Assembly: GCA_965206655.1 (NCBI GenBank)
Contig: CBDBKC010000038.1
Span: 868,001-932,000 of the forward strand
Origin: JAPPLB01 sp965206655
GTDB lineage: Bacteria > Acidobacteriota > Terriglobia > Bryobacterales > UBA6623
Direction of reading: 5' to 3'
Length of the DNA: 64,000 bases
Shown: positions 16,901 through 25,939 of the stretch, one piece after another
Position numbering within the stretch: position 1 is the first letter of the stretch
Layout of the letters: each line of letters starts with the position of its first letter
Notes under the pieces: model-generated
What the model saw: the letters and a program-made list of their open reading frames with translations, nothing else
The model's database searches: none
What the model was told of the DNA's origin: nothing
Made by a program: the position numbers and the translations under genes

Positions 16901-18070
16901 ATGAATCTGGGCCGCACCGTATTCGCGCAGTTGATCAGCTTTCTTCCGGATCGCGAGTTCCGGCGCTGTGTGGCCCGCTACGATGGCGACCGGGGCTCGC
17001 GCAGCTTCTCCTGCTGGGATCAGTTCCTCTCGATGTCCTTCGCCCAGTTGACCTACCGCGAAAGCCTCCGCGATATCGAAGCGTGCCTGCGTTCGCTTGG
17101 CGGCAAGCTCTACCACATGGGATTCCGCGGCAACGTCGCGCGCTCGACACTGGCCGACGCTAACGAGTCGCGCGACTGGCGGATCTATGCCGATTTCGCT
17201 CAGGCCTTGATTCGCATCGCGCGGCCCTTGTATGCCCGCGATCCGATCGGCGTGGATCTCAATCAAAGTCTCTACGCTCTGGACTCGACCACCATCGACC
17301 TGTGCCTCTCGCTGTTCCCGTGGGCCAAGTTCCGCCGGCGCAAGGCCGCCGTGAAGATGCACACGCTGTTGGACCTGCACGGTAACATCCCCACGTTTAT
17401 CCGCATTACCGACGGCAAAACGCACGACGTCAACATCCTCGACGAGTTCCTACCCGAGCCCGGCGCCTTCTACGTTATGGATCGGGCCTACGTGGATTTC
17501 GAACGCCTCTTCGTGTTCACCCTCTGCTCGTCGTTCTTCGTCGTGCGAACCAAGAAGAACATCTTGCTCCAACGGCGCTACTCGCATCCCGTCGACAAAT
17601 CTACGGGCGTGCGCTCGGATCAGACCGTCATACTGACTGCCATCGAATCGGCCAAAGTCTATCCGGACCCGTTGAGGCGCGTCAGCTACGTCGACGCCGC
17701 GACGAACAAGCGGCTGAAGTTCCTGACCAACAACTTCGCGCTCCCGGCACTGACCATCGCCGAGATCTACCGTTCGCGCTGGCAGGTGGAGCTGTTCTTC
17801 AAGTGGGTCAAGCAGCACTTGCGGATCAAGAAGTTCTACGGCGCCAGCGAGAACGCCGTGAAGACCCAGATTTGGATCGCCGTCTCGGTGTACGTGCTGG
17901 TGGCGATCGTGCGGAAGAGGTTGGGCCTGGAGGCGAGTCTCTACCAAATCCTACAGATTCTCAGCGTTACCCTATTTGAGAAAACGCCCATTTTACAGGC
18001 CTTGCAGCCATCAGACTCCCATGAAAACTTACTCGATCACCCCAACCAGCTGATTCTATTCGACTTCTAA
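16901..18070 (+). CDS. IS4-family transposase with N-terminal DUF4372 domain
   Basis: The 389-residue protein opens with the DUF4372 domain (about 1-75; SFSCWDQFL, QLTYRESLRDIE) and continues into a DDE transposase core. The catalytic acids appear to be Asp128 (LDSTTID), Asp194 (MDRAYVD) and Glu297. Glu297 sits in the YREK signature Y-x2-R-x3-E-x6-K of the IS4 group (YRSRWQVELFFKWVK). Length and motifs look intact, so the element may still be active. The stop lies just inside the right inverted repeat. Confidence 0.95.
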   Translation: MNLGRTVFAQLISFLPDREFRRCVARYDGDRGSRSFSCWDQFLSMSFAQLTYRESLRDIEACLRSLGGKLYHMGFRGNVARSTLADANESRDWRIYADFAQALIRIARPLYARDPIGVDLNQSLYALDSTTIDLCLSLFPWAKFRRRKAAVKMHTLLDLHGNIPTFIRITDGKTHDVNILDEFLPEPGAFYVMDRAYVDFERLFVFTLCSSFFVVRTKKNILLQRRYSHPVDKSTGVRSDQTVILTAIESAKVYPDPLRRVSYVDAATNKRLKFLTNNFALPALTIAEIYRSRWQVELFFKWVKQHLRIKKFYGASENAVKTQIWIAVSVYVLVAIVRKRLGLEASLYQILQILSVTLFEKTPILQALQPSDSHENLLDHPNQLILFDF

Positions 18071-19923
18071 CCGGACAGTAGTGACATCACATAGTCAGCG
18101 GACTCCGGGACCTGTTCGTAGGTGTGACGAATCGCCTCTGTGTAGCCGTCACCCAGCGACTGTCTCATGTATTTGTTTCCGATGAAGGGCGGGTTGCCCA
18201 CAACGAAATCGGTCTCGGGCCATTCGGCTTTGCGGGGGTTGATGTAGCGGAACTCGGGGACCTGCGCGTTTTCGTCGGGGACTTCCTCGCCGGTGACGGG
18301 GTGGGGCTTGGTGGTGCGTCCGTCCCAGTGGGTGACGGGGCGGCCGTGCTCGTCGTTGACGATATCGACGCGGTCCCAGGCGAGGACGGCGTCGCGGGCT
18401 TCGATGGTTTTGTAGTCCTTGATGACGGGTTCGGGCGGCTTGACGTTGCCGCGCGTGCGGAAGTGCCACTGGAGGTAGCCGATCCAGAGAACGGCTTCGG
18501 TGATGCGGGCGGCGCGCGGGTTGGATTCGAGCCCGAGCATCTGATGGGGGTCGACGGTGACGCCGGCGGTTTCGAGACGGCCTTGGGAGTGGCCGAGGTC
18601 GTCGAGGGTGTTGAAGACTTCGCCTTCGAGACGCTTCATGTGTTCGAGCGTGACGTAGAGGAAGTTGCCGGAGCCGCAAGCAGGGTCGAGCACGCGGACG
18701 GAGGCGAGGCGGTGCTGGAAGTCGAGGACCTCTTTGACGGCGTCTTTGTGCTTGCCCTGGCGGTCGAGCGTGAGGGCGGCGGCTTGGACGGCGGTCCACT
18801 CCTCGCGCAGGGGCTCGATGACGGTGGGCATGACGAGGCGCTCGACGTAGGAACGGGGCGTGTAGTGCGCGCCGAGCTTGTGGCGTTCGACGGGGTCGAG
18901 GGCGCGTTCGAGCAGGGTGCCGAAGATGGCGGGCTCGACGTCGCGCCAGTCGGCGTTGGATGCGAAGCGGAGTAGGTCGAGCTGATCACGGTTGAGCGGC
19001 AAGGCTTGGTGATCGGCGAAGATGCCGCCGTTAAAGCGCAGCAGGTCGGTGCGGATTTCGGGTGAGAAGCCGCCGCGGTCCATGGTTTTCCAGAGGCCGG
19101 GAATGAGGCGCGGGAAGTTTTCCGGCTGCTCGCGGCATTCATCGAGCAGGCCGGTGAAGCTGCGTTCGGGGAGGAGTCCGACGTCCTCGGCGAACATGGT
19201 GAACAGGCAACGCATGAGGAAGGCGGCGACGGTGTCGGCGTCGTAGCCCTGCTTTTCAAGGGCCTCGGCGAGGCGGGCGAGATCGTTGGCGATGGATTTC
19301 GTGACGCGGGCGGATTCGAGGGACGGGGCGAGGCTGAGCGGGTCGGTCCAGACGGCGCGGAGTTTTTGTTGGACGGCGGGGTCGGCGAGATCCTCAAGGC
19401 GGATGCGGTGCGAGCGGGGATCGGGGAACGGAACGTAGGTGGCGCCGGAGCGGGTGAATTCGGAGTAAAGCTCGATGGAGCGGGGCACGTCGGTGACGAT
19501 CAAGAAGGGCGGACGGCCTTCGGAGGCGGGGAGGGCGCGGGCGTATTGCTGGGCTTGCCCGTGGGCGCGGAGCATGGCGTTGCCCCAGACCTGGCTGCCG
19601 AGGGCTTGATCGGTTTTCTTGGCTTCGAGGACGAACGAGCCGCGCTTATAGAGGTCGATGAAGCCGCGGCTTTCGGTGCCGTCGGCGTGATGGAAGATGA
19701 CTTTGCGCTCGAAGACGTAGGTGTTGTCTTCGAGGCGTTGGGAGGCGGGTTCGGGTTGGGGTAGGTCGAGTAGGGTGCAAAGTTCGGTGAGGAAGAGTTG
19801 GTAGTTCTGTCGCTCGGTGCCGCCGGTTTCGGACCAGCGTTGGATGAACGGGGCGGCGTCTTTCGCGGGCGTGGCGGGGGATTCGGACACGGTTTTCCGG
19901 GCGGCGTTCCAGATTAGCATCAC
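18067..19923 (-). pseudogene. MmeI-like type IIL/IIG restriction-methylase, C-terminus removed at the IS4 element
   Basis: The 618 codons hold an N-terminal PD-(D/E)xK-type nuclease (Asp90, Glu100, Lys102 in FIDLYKRGSFVLEAKK), a helical spacer, and an N6-adenine methyltransferase core with motif I DPACGSGNF (about 411-419) and motif IV NPPF (about 576). MmeI itself is about 919 residues, with the target-recognition domain at the C-terminus; here the frame ends in the IS repeat, so that domain is missing. A single-chain enzyme of this type needs the domain to bind its site, so the product is probably inert. No second restriction or modification gene is nearby. Confidence 0.88.
18071..18084 (-). 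repeat. IS4 right terminal inverted repeat
   Basis: This is the reverse complement of the left repeat at 16763-16776. Read on the minus strand it supplies the last codons of the truncated MmeI-like gene. Confidence 0.85.
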
Positions 19924-20197
19924 CAGGCTTCAATCGGGCATTCTGATGGATGTTCATTCGGTTCTCCAAGGTTGCAGTTGTGGGATAACTCCCGCTTCCC
20001 TGGTCCGGGGCCGAATGAACAACCTATTGAAGATCACATCCAGCGCCCGCAGGTGCGCGGAGTGACATCTCCGATGATTTTATGTTACTCTTTTTGTTTC
20101 AGTTAGATAGGGTCCGTATTGAGCGACCTAGGAAGGGCTTGGCGGGGGGAGAATGTGCGGAAAAGCCCCTCTTGGTTCTCAGATATGGAATTTTGTC

Positions 20198-20226
20198 TTG
20201 CCAAAACCTATGAAGTTTGGTATATT
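20198..20226 (+). promoter_or_regulatory. Predicted sigma70-type promoter upstream of dxr
   Basis: TTGCCA (20198-20203) and TATATT (20221-20226) are separated by exactly 17 bases. Transcription would start near 20233 and run through two hairpins into dxr, leaving a leader of about 210 bases. Confidence 0.55.
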
Positions 20227-20234
20227 GTATTCAA

Positions 20235-20307
20235 GCCGGGGAGGCAACCCCACCAAAGCGAGACTAACCTCAACCAAAAGACCCCTGAAACTCAACACCT
20301 CCCCGGC
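20235..20307 (+). other. Possible structured leader: 10-bp inverted repeat enclosing a 53-base loop
   Basis: GCCGGGGAGG at 20235-20244 can pair with CCTCCCCGGC at 20298-20307, starting only a few bases after the predicted transcription start. The right arm is followed by a pyrimidine-rich run. It could be a regulatory leader, a small RNA or a weak terminator; I recognise no known riboswitch core. Confidence 0.35.
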
Positions 20308-20338
20308 CCCCCCTTTCTCTCCTCTAGACTAGTTGGTT

Positions 20339-20368
20339 CGAGCACGCATCGCACGTAACGCGTGCTCG
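20339..20368 (+). repeat. Inverted repeat with 9-bp arms upstream of dxr
   Basis: CGAGCACGC (20339-20347) and GCGTGCTCG (20360-20368) form a 9-bp stem with a 12-base loop. No T-run follows, so it is not a typical intrinsic terminator. Confidence 0.5.
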
Positions 20369-20445
20369 TTCGTCAAGTTCACCGTACCGCCGTCTACAGC
20401 CGGGGGGCTGTGATACGGTTGATTGAGGCTTGTGCAACGTAGGTC

Positions 20446-21633
20446 ATGCGGCTGGCGATACTAGGTTCGACGGGGTCCATCGGCGTCAACACCCTTCAAG
20501 TCGTTCGAGAGATGGGCCCCGGGAACGAGGTCTTGTCACTGGCGGCCGGCCGGAATGTCGAGGAGTTGCTCGGCCAAGCGTTGGAATTCCGGCCGCAAGT
20601 CATATCCCTCGCCGATGAAGTAGCCCGCGACCGTTTTCGAGCCTTGCTTCGAGAGCAGCCCGGCGTTTCGACATACCGTCCCGAGCTTCTGTGTGGAAGC
20701 GAAGGCAACCTGGCCGCCGTACAGGCTGTCGCGTGCGATGTGGTCGTCTCTGCCGCCGTGGGCGTCGCGGGTTTGGAAGCTACCTTCGAGGCCGTGCGTC
20801 AGGGCAAACGTGTCGCGCTCGCGAATAAGGAAGTTATGGTCGCGGCGGGAGATCTCGTCATGCAAGAGGCGGCCCGGACGGGGGCCGAGGTGCTGCCTGT
20901 CGACAGTGAACACAACGCCCTGCACCAATGCCTGCGGACAGGCGCGCGCAAAGAGGTGCGGAAAGTGATTTTGACTGCCTCCGGCGGGCCGTTCCGTACC
21001 ACGCCGCAGGCCGAGTTGGAGCAGGTCACGCCCGAGGCGGCCCTCAATCACCCCACCTGGAAAATGGGGCCGCGCATTACGATCGATTCGGCGACACTGA
21101 TGAACAAGGGCTTCGAAGTCATCGAGGCCTGCCGGCTTTTCGATCTGCGGCCGGACGAGATTGAAGTCGTTGTTCACCCGCAATCGATCGTCCACGCACT
21201 GGTTGAGTTCGTCGACGGTTCCGTGATCGCGCAACTCGCGCCCCCGGACATGAAACTCCCGATTCGCTACGCTCTGACTTATCCGGAACGACAGACCGGC
21301 GCCTTGGACCGGCTGCGGTGGGATCGTGTGAGACAATTAGACTTTGAGCCGCCGGACCGGCGCAAGTTTCCCCTTTTGGGACTGGCCTACCGGGCGCTCG
21401 AAGTCGGTGGTACGGCGGGCTGCATCCTGAATGCAGCCGATGAGATTGCGGTGGAGGCGTTTCTGGATTCGCGAATTCCTTTCCCCGCGATCCCGCGTAT
21501 CGTAGAAAGCGTTTTGGAACAATCCCGCATCGATCAACCTGCTTCAGTCGAAGAGGTTTTGGCCGCGGATCGGGCGGCGCGAGAACGGGCGCGGACAGCC
21601 GTTCGCGAGTCGTCCGTCGGGGTTGGCTCTTGA
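20446..21633 (+). CDS. dxr: 1-deoxy-D-xylulose 5-phosphate reductoisomerase (MEP pathway)
   Basis: The 395-residue protein has the NADPH-binding GSTGSIG at residues 7-13, the ANKE motif (VALANKEVMV), the catalytic loop with DSEHNA and ASGGPFR, and the conserved HPTWKMGPRITIDSATLMNKG block. It converts DXP to 2-C-methylerythritol 4-phosphate, the first committed step of isoprenoid synthesis through the MEP route. Length matches the family. It stands before rseP, an arrangement common in many bacteria where envelope genes are clustered. Confidence 0.97.
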   Translation: MRLAILGSTGSIGVNTLQVVREMGPGNEVLSLAAGRNVEELLGQALEFRPQVISLADEVARDRFRALLREQPGVSTYRPELLCGSEGNLAAVQAVACDVVVSAAVGVAGLEATFEAVRQGKRVALANKEVMVAAGDLVMQEAARTGAEVLPVDSEHNALHQCLRTGARKEVRKVILTASGGPFRTTPQAELEQVTPEAALNHPTWKMGPRITIDSATLMNKGFEVIEACRLFDLRPDEIEVVVHPQSIVHALVEFVDGSVIAQLAPPDMKLPIRYALTYPERQTGALDRLRWDRVRQLDFEPPDRRKFPLLGLAYRALEVGGTAGCILNAADEIAVEAFLDSRIPFPAIPRIVESVLEQSRIDQPASVEEVLAADRAARERARTAVRESSVGVGS

Positions 21634-21653
21634 GAAGAGGCTGGTAATTCCGC

Positions 21654-22979
21654 ATGGGACTGATTTGGAACATCGGCGCGTTCATCTTCGTTCTGGGCGT
21701 GATGGTGTTGGTCCACGAGATGGGCCACTTCTTGGCGGCCCGCTACTTCGATGTGAAGGTTGACGCCTTCGCGATCGGCTTTGGACCACGGCTGTTCGGC
21801 TTCCGGGGAAAAGAAACCGACTACAAGATTTGCATCCTTCCGATTGGCGGTTTCGTCAAGATGGCCGGCGAGAACCCCGGCGAGCCCCCGGAGAGTCCGC
21901 GCGACTTCATGGCGAAACCGCGTTGGCAGCGGATCATCATCGCGCTCGGCGGCCCGGTTTTTAACTTTATCCTCGCGATCGTTCTTCTCGTTGGCCTGTT
22001 CATGGTGCGTTACGAGAAGATGGCGTTCCTTGATGAGCCGGCGCGAGTTGGTTTCGTCGGGGCAGAGTCGGCCGCTGAAAAAGCAGGCATCCAAAGCGGC
22101 GACCTGATCGTCGCGATTGACGGGCAGCAGACGCCTACCTGGGAGAGCGTTAAGCTCAACGAAATCGCCGCGGCGCACTCGACGGTGCAAGTGACCATCG
22201 AGCGCAATGGGGGCCGCCTCGACATCCCTGTCACAATTGACGCCGACGAACAATCGGGCATCGGCAATGCCGGCTGGGCCGAAGAGTCACAAGTTCGCCT
22301 CGGCAACACGATGCCCGACATGCCCGCCGGGAAAGCAGGGATTTTACCGGGCGACCTGCTGATCGCCATCAACGGGCAGGAGATCAACTCGGTTCGGCAA
22401 GTGCCGGAAGAGATCCAGAGGATCAAAAGCGCCGAGGCCGAATTCGAGATCGAACGAGGGACGGAGCGGTTGATGATCCGCATCGCGCCCGTGTTTCACG
22501 AATCAGCGATCTCGGGCGATGCCTGGCGCATCGGTGTCGATCTGAAGCCGACTCACGAAATCATCAAAACCAGTCTCGCCTTCCCCGACGCCGTCAAGGA
22601 AGCGGTCAACTACAGCGTCAACAATGTCACATTGACGTTCAAGGTTCTGCGCGGCTTGGTCGAGCAGCGCATGTCCCCTAAATCGATCGAGGGCCCGATC
22701 GGGATTGCGCGCATTTCAGGCGACGCCGCCCGGTCAGGAGTCCCGCAACTGGTGACGATCATGGCCTTGATCAGTTTGCAACTGGGGATCTTCAACCTGT
22801 TGCCGATTCCGATTCTCGACGGCGGTGTCATTACCATGCTTCTGGTCGAGTCGCTAATCCGCCGCGACCTGAGCCTCGTGGTCAAGGAACGAGTTGCTCA
22901 AGTCGGCTTCCTGTTCCTGATTATCTTGTTCGCGTTCGTCATGTATAACGACATCGTCAAGAGCCTGGGACCCGGCTAA
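21654..22979 (+). CDS. rseP: RIP metalloprotease RseP (site-2 protease)
   Basis: The 441-residue membrane protein has the zinc motif HEMGH (His21, Glu22, His25) in its first transmembrane segment, two PDZ domains in the periplasmic part, and the third ligand region NLLPIPILDGG near residues 379-389. RseP cuts anti-sigma factors and leftover signal peptides within the membrane. It follows dxr by 20 bp, probably in one transcript. Confidence 0.96.
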   Translation: MGLIWNIGAFIFVLGVMVLVHEMGHFLAARYFDVKVDAFAIGFGPRLFGFRGKETDYKICILPIGGFVKMAGENPGEPPESPRDFMAKPRWQRIIIALGGPVFNFILAIVLLVGLFMVRYEKMAFLDEPARVGFVGAESAAEKAGIQSGDLIVAIDGQQTPTWESVKLNEIAAAHSTVQVTIERNGGRLDIPVTIDADEQSGIGNAGWAEESQVRLGNTMPDMPAGKAGILPGDLLIAINGQEINSVRQVPEEIQRIKSAEAEFEIERGTERLMIRIAPVFHESAISGDAWRIGVDLKPTHEIIKTSLAFPDAVKEAVNYSVNNVTLTFKVLRGLVEQRMSPKSIEGPIGIARISGDAARSGVPQLVTIMALISLQLGIFNLLPIPILDGGVITMLLVESLIRRDLSLVVKERVAQVGFLFLIILFAFVMYNDIVKSLGPG

Positions 22980-23119
22980 GATAGCGGCTGCAACCAAGCG
23001 CCTGGAAATCTAAATGTTCGGAAGCTCACTCAGGCGTGATTTGAATCCGCCGTCCGTGTCAAAATAGGAAAGAGTCTGTGGCAGGAAGCTGACCGCCGAC
23101 TAGAGGAGTCAACGGTTTT

Positions 23120-23662
23120 ATGAGAATGACGCGAACAAGAACAGTGTTTTCGACCCTGGTGTTGGTAGGCGCGCTTTGGCTGCCCTCGATGGCGCCCGCG
23201 CAGTCAAAGATCGGTATCGTCGATTTTCGCGGGGCGCTCCAGAACACCGCGGAGTTCAAAAAGAAGCTTGAGGCGCTCGAAGCTGAGTTTAAGCCGCGTC
23301 AGGACGAGCTGCAGCGGCTCAGCCGGGAGCTCCAGGAGATTCAGACCCAGTTGCAGAGCGCTCAGCCGCAGGATGGAGCGCGGCTGCAGGCCGATGGCCA
23401 GGCTAAACAGCGCGAAGCCCAGCGGTTAAACGAAGACCTGCAAGCGGACGTGCGCTATGAGCAAGAAGATATGTTGCGTGGGGCCGCACAAAGAATGCGC
23501 GACGTGATCGCCAAGATCGCCGGCGAGAAGAGCCTCGAAGCAGTGATCAGCGCGGAGGCTCTCATCGATCCTTTCGAAGGCCGCGTGATGTATGTCGACG
23601 CGGCGATCGACCTGACGAACGCCGCGACAGCCGCCTACGATCTGGCTCACCCGCTTCAGTAG
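23120..23662 (+). CDS. OmpH/Skp-family periplasmic chaperone
   Basis: The 180-residue protein has a signal peptide ending near APAQS, then the OmpH start (KIGIVDFRGALQNTAEFKKK) and a long charged coiled coil (about 50-130) that forms the tentacles in Skp. Skp-type proteins hold unfolded outer-membrane proteins in the periplasm. GAGGAG precedes the ATG. It follows rseP without a bamA gene between them, unlike the usual proteobacterial order. Confidence 0.9.
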   Translation: MRMTRTRTVFSTLVLVGALWLPSMAPAQSKIGIVDFRGALQNTAEFKKKLEALEAEFKPRQDELQRLSRELQEIQTQLQSAQPQDGARLQADGQAKQREAQRLNEDLQADVRYEQEDMLRGAAQRMRDVIAKIAGEKSLEAVISAEALIDPFEGRVMYVDAAIDLTNAATAAYDLAHPLQ

Positions 23663-23683
23663 CACCCATGGTCGGGCCGCGCT

Positions 23684-24100
23684 ATGTATCTCGATGAATA
23701 CGGCCAGGGCGACATCCGGCGGGAGCGTTTCTTTAAGACACTCGTCGCGCTCCTACTCATCGCTATAGCGCTCGGCCTCATCTACTACGTTTTCTTCCGT
23801 AACTGGGTCGAAGAGCGACAGGCCCGGCTGTTCCTTTCCGCTCTCGATGAGCGACGCTATGAGCAGGCCTACGAATACTGGGGTTGCTCGATCAACGAGC
23901 CCTGTCGATTTTACTCGTACGAGAAGTTCCTCATCGATTGGGGCCCCGAAAGCGAACTGGGCGTCGTCAAGAGCTTTCGGTTAGGCAGGTCGTACAACCA
24001 GAAAACGGGCGTGATCGTAGAGATCACCGTCAACGGAGAGACTCGCGAGAACCTTTGGGTGGAGAGAGAGACGAAGTACGTGAGCTTTTTCCCGTACTAA
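23684..24100 (+). CDS. Conserved single-pass membrane protein of unknown function
   Basis: The 138-residue protein has one transmembrane helix (about 19-38) after a charged N-terminus and a small soluble domain of about 90 residues with two Cys (in WGCSINEPC) and alternating beta strands at the end. I do not recognise the domain; the size and helix-then-sheet pattern recall small cystatin-like or NTF2-like folds, but this is a guess. It lies 21 bp after the OmpH gene, so an envelope role is plausible. Confidence 0.7.
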   Translation: MYLDEYGQGDIRRERFFKTLVALLLIAIALGLIYYVFFRNWVEERQARLFLSALDERRYEQAYEYWGCSINEPCRFYSYEKFLIDWGPESELGVVKSFRLGRSYNQKTGVIVEITVNGETRENLWVERETKYVSFFPY

Positions 24101-24166
24101 CCTGTTCTCGTCACCAGACGAGGCAGGCGTCCACATTGTGTATCATCACACGGAGCCAACCGCGCC

Positions 24167-24763
24167 GTGACGGTACAGCAATTTTCCTGGATCTCCTGCC
24201 GACTCCTCGCGGTGTACGCGGCTATTCGCGCCATCGCCCACCTCCCGCAAACAGCGGGTGCGGTCCGCTACGCCCTGGCCGCTCCAGCACAAGGACAGTT
24301 CGACGCTGCTTGGGTCACCCTCGCCGCCGGCCTGGCTACGGTGGTTTGGAACTGCACCGTGGCTTTGTTGTTGTGGCATCCGGGCCGATTCTTATCCGGG
24401 ATCGTCTTTCGAGGGCTAGGCGCCGGACGGCCGACAAACAATAACTCTTCTTCAGCCGTCCCAGCCCTCGGAATCTCGCTACTCGGATCATTCGTACTGT
24501 TGTCCGCCGTACCGGAGCTGATCACGTCACTGGTTTCCTACCTAACTGCCATCCAGTACATCAAGACGCAGTCCGGCACGACAAACATACTTGACGCCTC
24601 AAAATACCTACCGACCCTTCTCGCAGCAGTGAGTCAAGTCGTGTGTGGAGTCTTGCTTGTATCCATGGCCGGTAGCCTGGCTTCGGTCGTTCAGCGCTCT
24701 GGGGCAGGGACGCTTTCCGAAGAAAATGGCGCTCAAGGCTCTGATACAGGCGCGTCACTCTAA
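24167..24763 (+). CDS. Four-helix membrane protein, first of three tandem paralogues
   Basis: The 198-residue protein, starting at a GTG, has about four hydrophobic segments. It shares a layout with the next two genes: a LLLWHPGRFLS-like turn after helix 2, a helix ending in SAVPELITSL, a variable soluble loop, and a last helix ending in MAGSLASVVQRSG. No known domain is recognised. The three genes are tightly packed, pointing to one transcript and perhaps one complex. Confidence 0.7.
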   Translation: MTVQQFSWISCRLLAVYAAIRAIAHLPQTAGAVRYALAAPAQGQFDAAWVTLAAGLATVVWNCTVALLLWHPGRFLSGIVFRGLGAGRPTNNNSSSAVPALGISLLGSFVLLSAVPELITSLVSYLTAIQYIKTQSGTTNILDASKYLPTLLAAVSQVVCGVLLVSMAGSLASVVQRSGAGTLSEENGAQGSDTGASL

Positions 24764-24768
24764 GAGCG

Positions 24769-25335
24769 ATGACCGCCCGACTCGTCGCCGAACTCATTCT
24801 CCGATTCGTCGCGGTCAACCTCGCGGCTGGGGCGTTGAGAGGTCTGGCTAACATTGCTTCTACGCAGCTCATGGCGGAGCAGTGGTCCCGGGTTGTGCCG
24901 GGCATAGGATCCGTAGCGCCTCTCTTCTTCCTCCTTCCGCCGCTCTTCATCGCGGCCCTCGTCTGGCGCAACGCCGATGTGCTTTCAGAGATCGTCCTAA
25001 AGGAGTCTCCTCGCGAGACCTACGACTCTGGCAGACCGGATCCGGTGCTGCTCGAGACCGGGACCGTTTTGATCGGCGTTTGGGTCCTCGTGCAAGCGGC
25101 CCCGCTCGTTGTTGCGCAGGCCGTCGAATACGGAGCGACCGTCTACATCGACCACCCAGGGGCGGATCCCTGGACGGCGGCGCGCCTTCAGACGGCCTTG
25201 GGCGCGCTGGGGCAGTTTCTACTAGCAGCTTGGCTTGCGCTCGGAACACAGGGAGTAGGTGGGATCATCCGAGGGCTGCGCTCGGCCGGGGTGGCCCACC
25301 ATTCCCGCGACTCGATCGACGAGGAGCAAGAATGA
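24769..25335 (+). CDS. Four-helix membrane protein, second of three tandem paralogues
   Basis: This 188-residue protein repeats the pattern of its neighbours: FIAALVWRNADVLS after helix 2, LLETGTVLIGVWVLVQAAPL for helix 3, and a final helix ending GTQGVGGIIRGLRSAG. It starts five bases after the previous stop and overlaps the next start. Function unknown. Confidence 0.7.
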   Translation: MTARLVAELILRFVAVNLAAGALRGLANIASTQLMAEQWSRVVPGIGSVAPLFFLLPPLFIAALVWRNADVLSEIVLKESPRETYDSGRPDPVLLETGTVLIGVWVLVQAAPLVVAQAVEYGATVYIDHPGADPWTAARLQTALGALGQFLLAAWLALGTQGVGGIIRGLRSAGVAHHSRDSIDEEQE

Positions 25336-25880
25336 CTCCGGCCCGCCTGGTGTGGCTTTGCTATCGCAGCGCGGCGCTACTGATCGCGAGTGCGGCCATT
25401 GCGATGTATTTCTCCGCGATCGGCTTCGCTCCGGCCTGGCCGAAGATGGGAGGTACCCTTCTCTGGCTTGCGAACTACCTTGTGACACTGATCGGGGGCC
25501 TGCTCATCGCCGCCGGCCTGTGGCGTGCGACTGGCTGGCTGACGAACAAGACGGTACGCGGTCTTCCGTCAGAGAACGGGCACGACAGGATGGCCGTCAC
25601 GGACTTTCTCGATATCGGCCTTGCCCTCATCGGAATCTATACGGTCGTCTCTGCGCTGCCCGATTTAATCGAATCGTGCAATGCCTTGTATTCTTCCGCG
25701 CCCAATGACGAGTTCACCGCACGCCGCGACCCCGCTACATTCGGCGGGATGGCCGGCGCGGTTATTCGGTTCCTGGCCGGCCTGTGGCTTGTTTTCGGCA
25801 GACGAGGAATCGTGGATGGGTTGACTCGATTCCGAACCGCCCGCATGACAGATGAGGGACCAGGACCGGACGAGTCCTGA
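25332..25880 (+). CDS. Four-helix membrane protein, third of three tandem paralogues
   Basis: The 182-residue protein starts at an ATG overlapping the previous stop (ATGA), with GAGGAG a few bases upstream. It repeats the layout LIAAGLWRATGWLT, FLDIGLALIGIYTVVSALPDLI and a last helix ending FGRRGIVDGLTRFR. Sequence identity among the three is low but the order of motifs is the same, so they are old duplicates. Function unknown. Confidence 0.7.
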   Translation: MTPARLVWLCYRSAALLIASAAIAMYFSAIGFAPAWPKMGGTLLWLANYLVTLIGGLLIAAGLWRATGWLTNKTVRGLPSENGHDRMAVTDFLDIGLALIGIYTVVSALPDLIESCNALYSSAPNDEFTARRDPATFGGMAGAVIRFLAGLWLVFGRRGIVDGLTRFRTARMTDEGPGPDES

Positions 25881-25939
25881 TCCAGCCAAAGTGAAGAGTG
25901 TTGAGTCCGCGACAGCGCACATCAGCCATTTCTGGGAAA

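Larger units (their letters stand above)
16763..18084. mobile_element. IS4-family insertion sequence (DUF4372-type transposase)
   Basis: The element is about 1.3 kb, bounded by a perfect 14-bp terminal inverted repeat, and carries one transposase gene. No target-site duplication is visible: the bases outside the left repeat (gtgtctcaa) do not match those outside the right (catcacata). Both flanking genes are cut exactly at the repeat, one on each side and on opposite strands. That pattern fits a rearrangement between two copies of the element better than a simple insertion. Confidence 0.9.
19924..20445. other. AT-richer intergenic region with promoter and hairpins upstream of dxr
   Basis: This 522-base stretch between the truncated methylase and dxr has no convincing gene. 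The part around 20060-20235 is clearly more AT-rich than its surroundings and holds a sigma70-like promoter. Two inverted repeats follow before dxr. Confidence 0.6.

Noticed and set aside
18124..18975. Long plus-strand frame of 283 codons inside the methylase gene
   Set aside because: Gly/Val/Asp-rich shadow of the G/C-rich third positions of the real minus-strand gene; no family resemblance.
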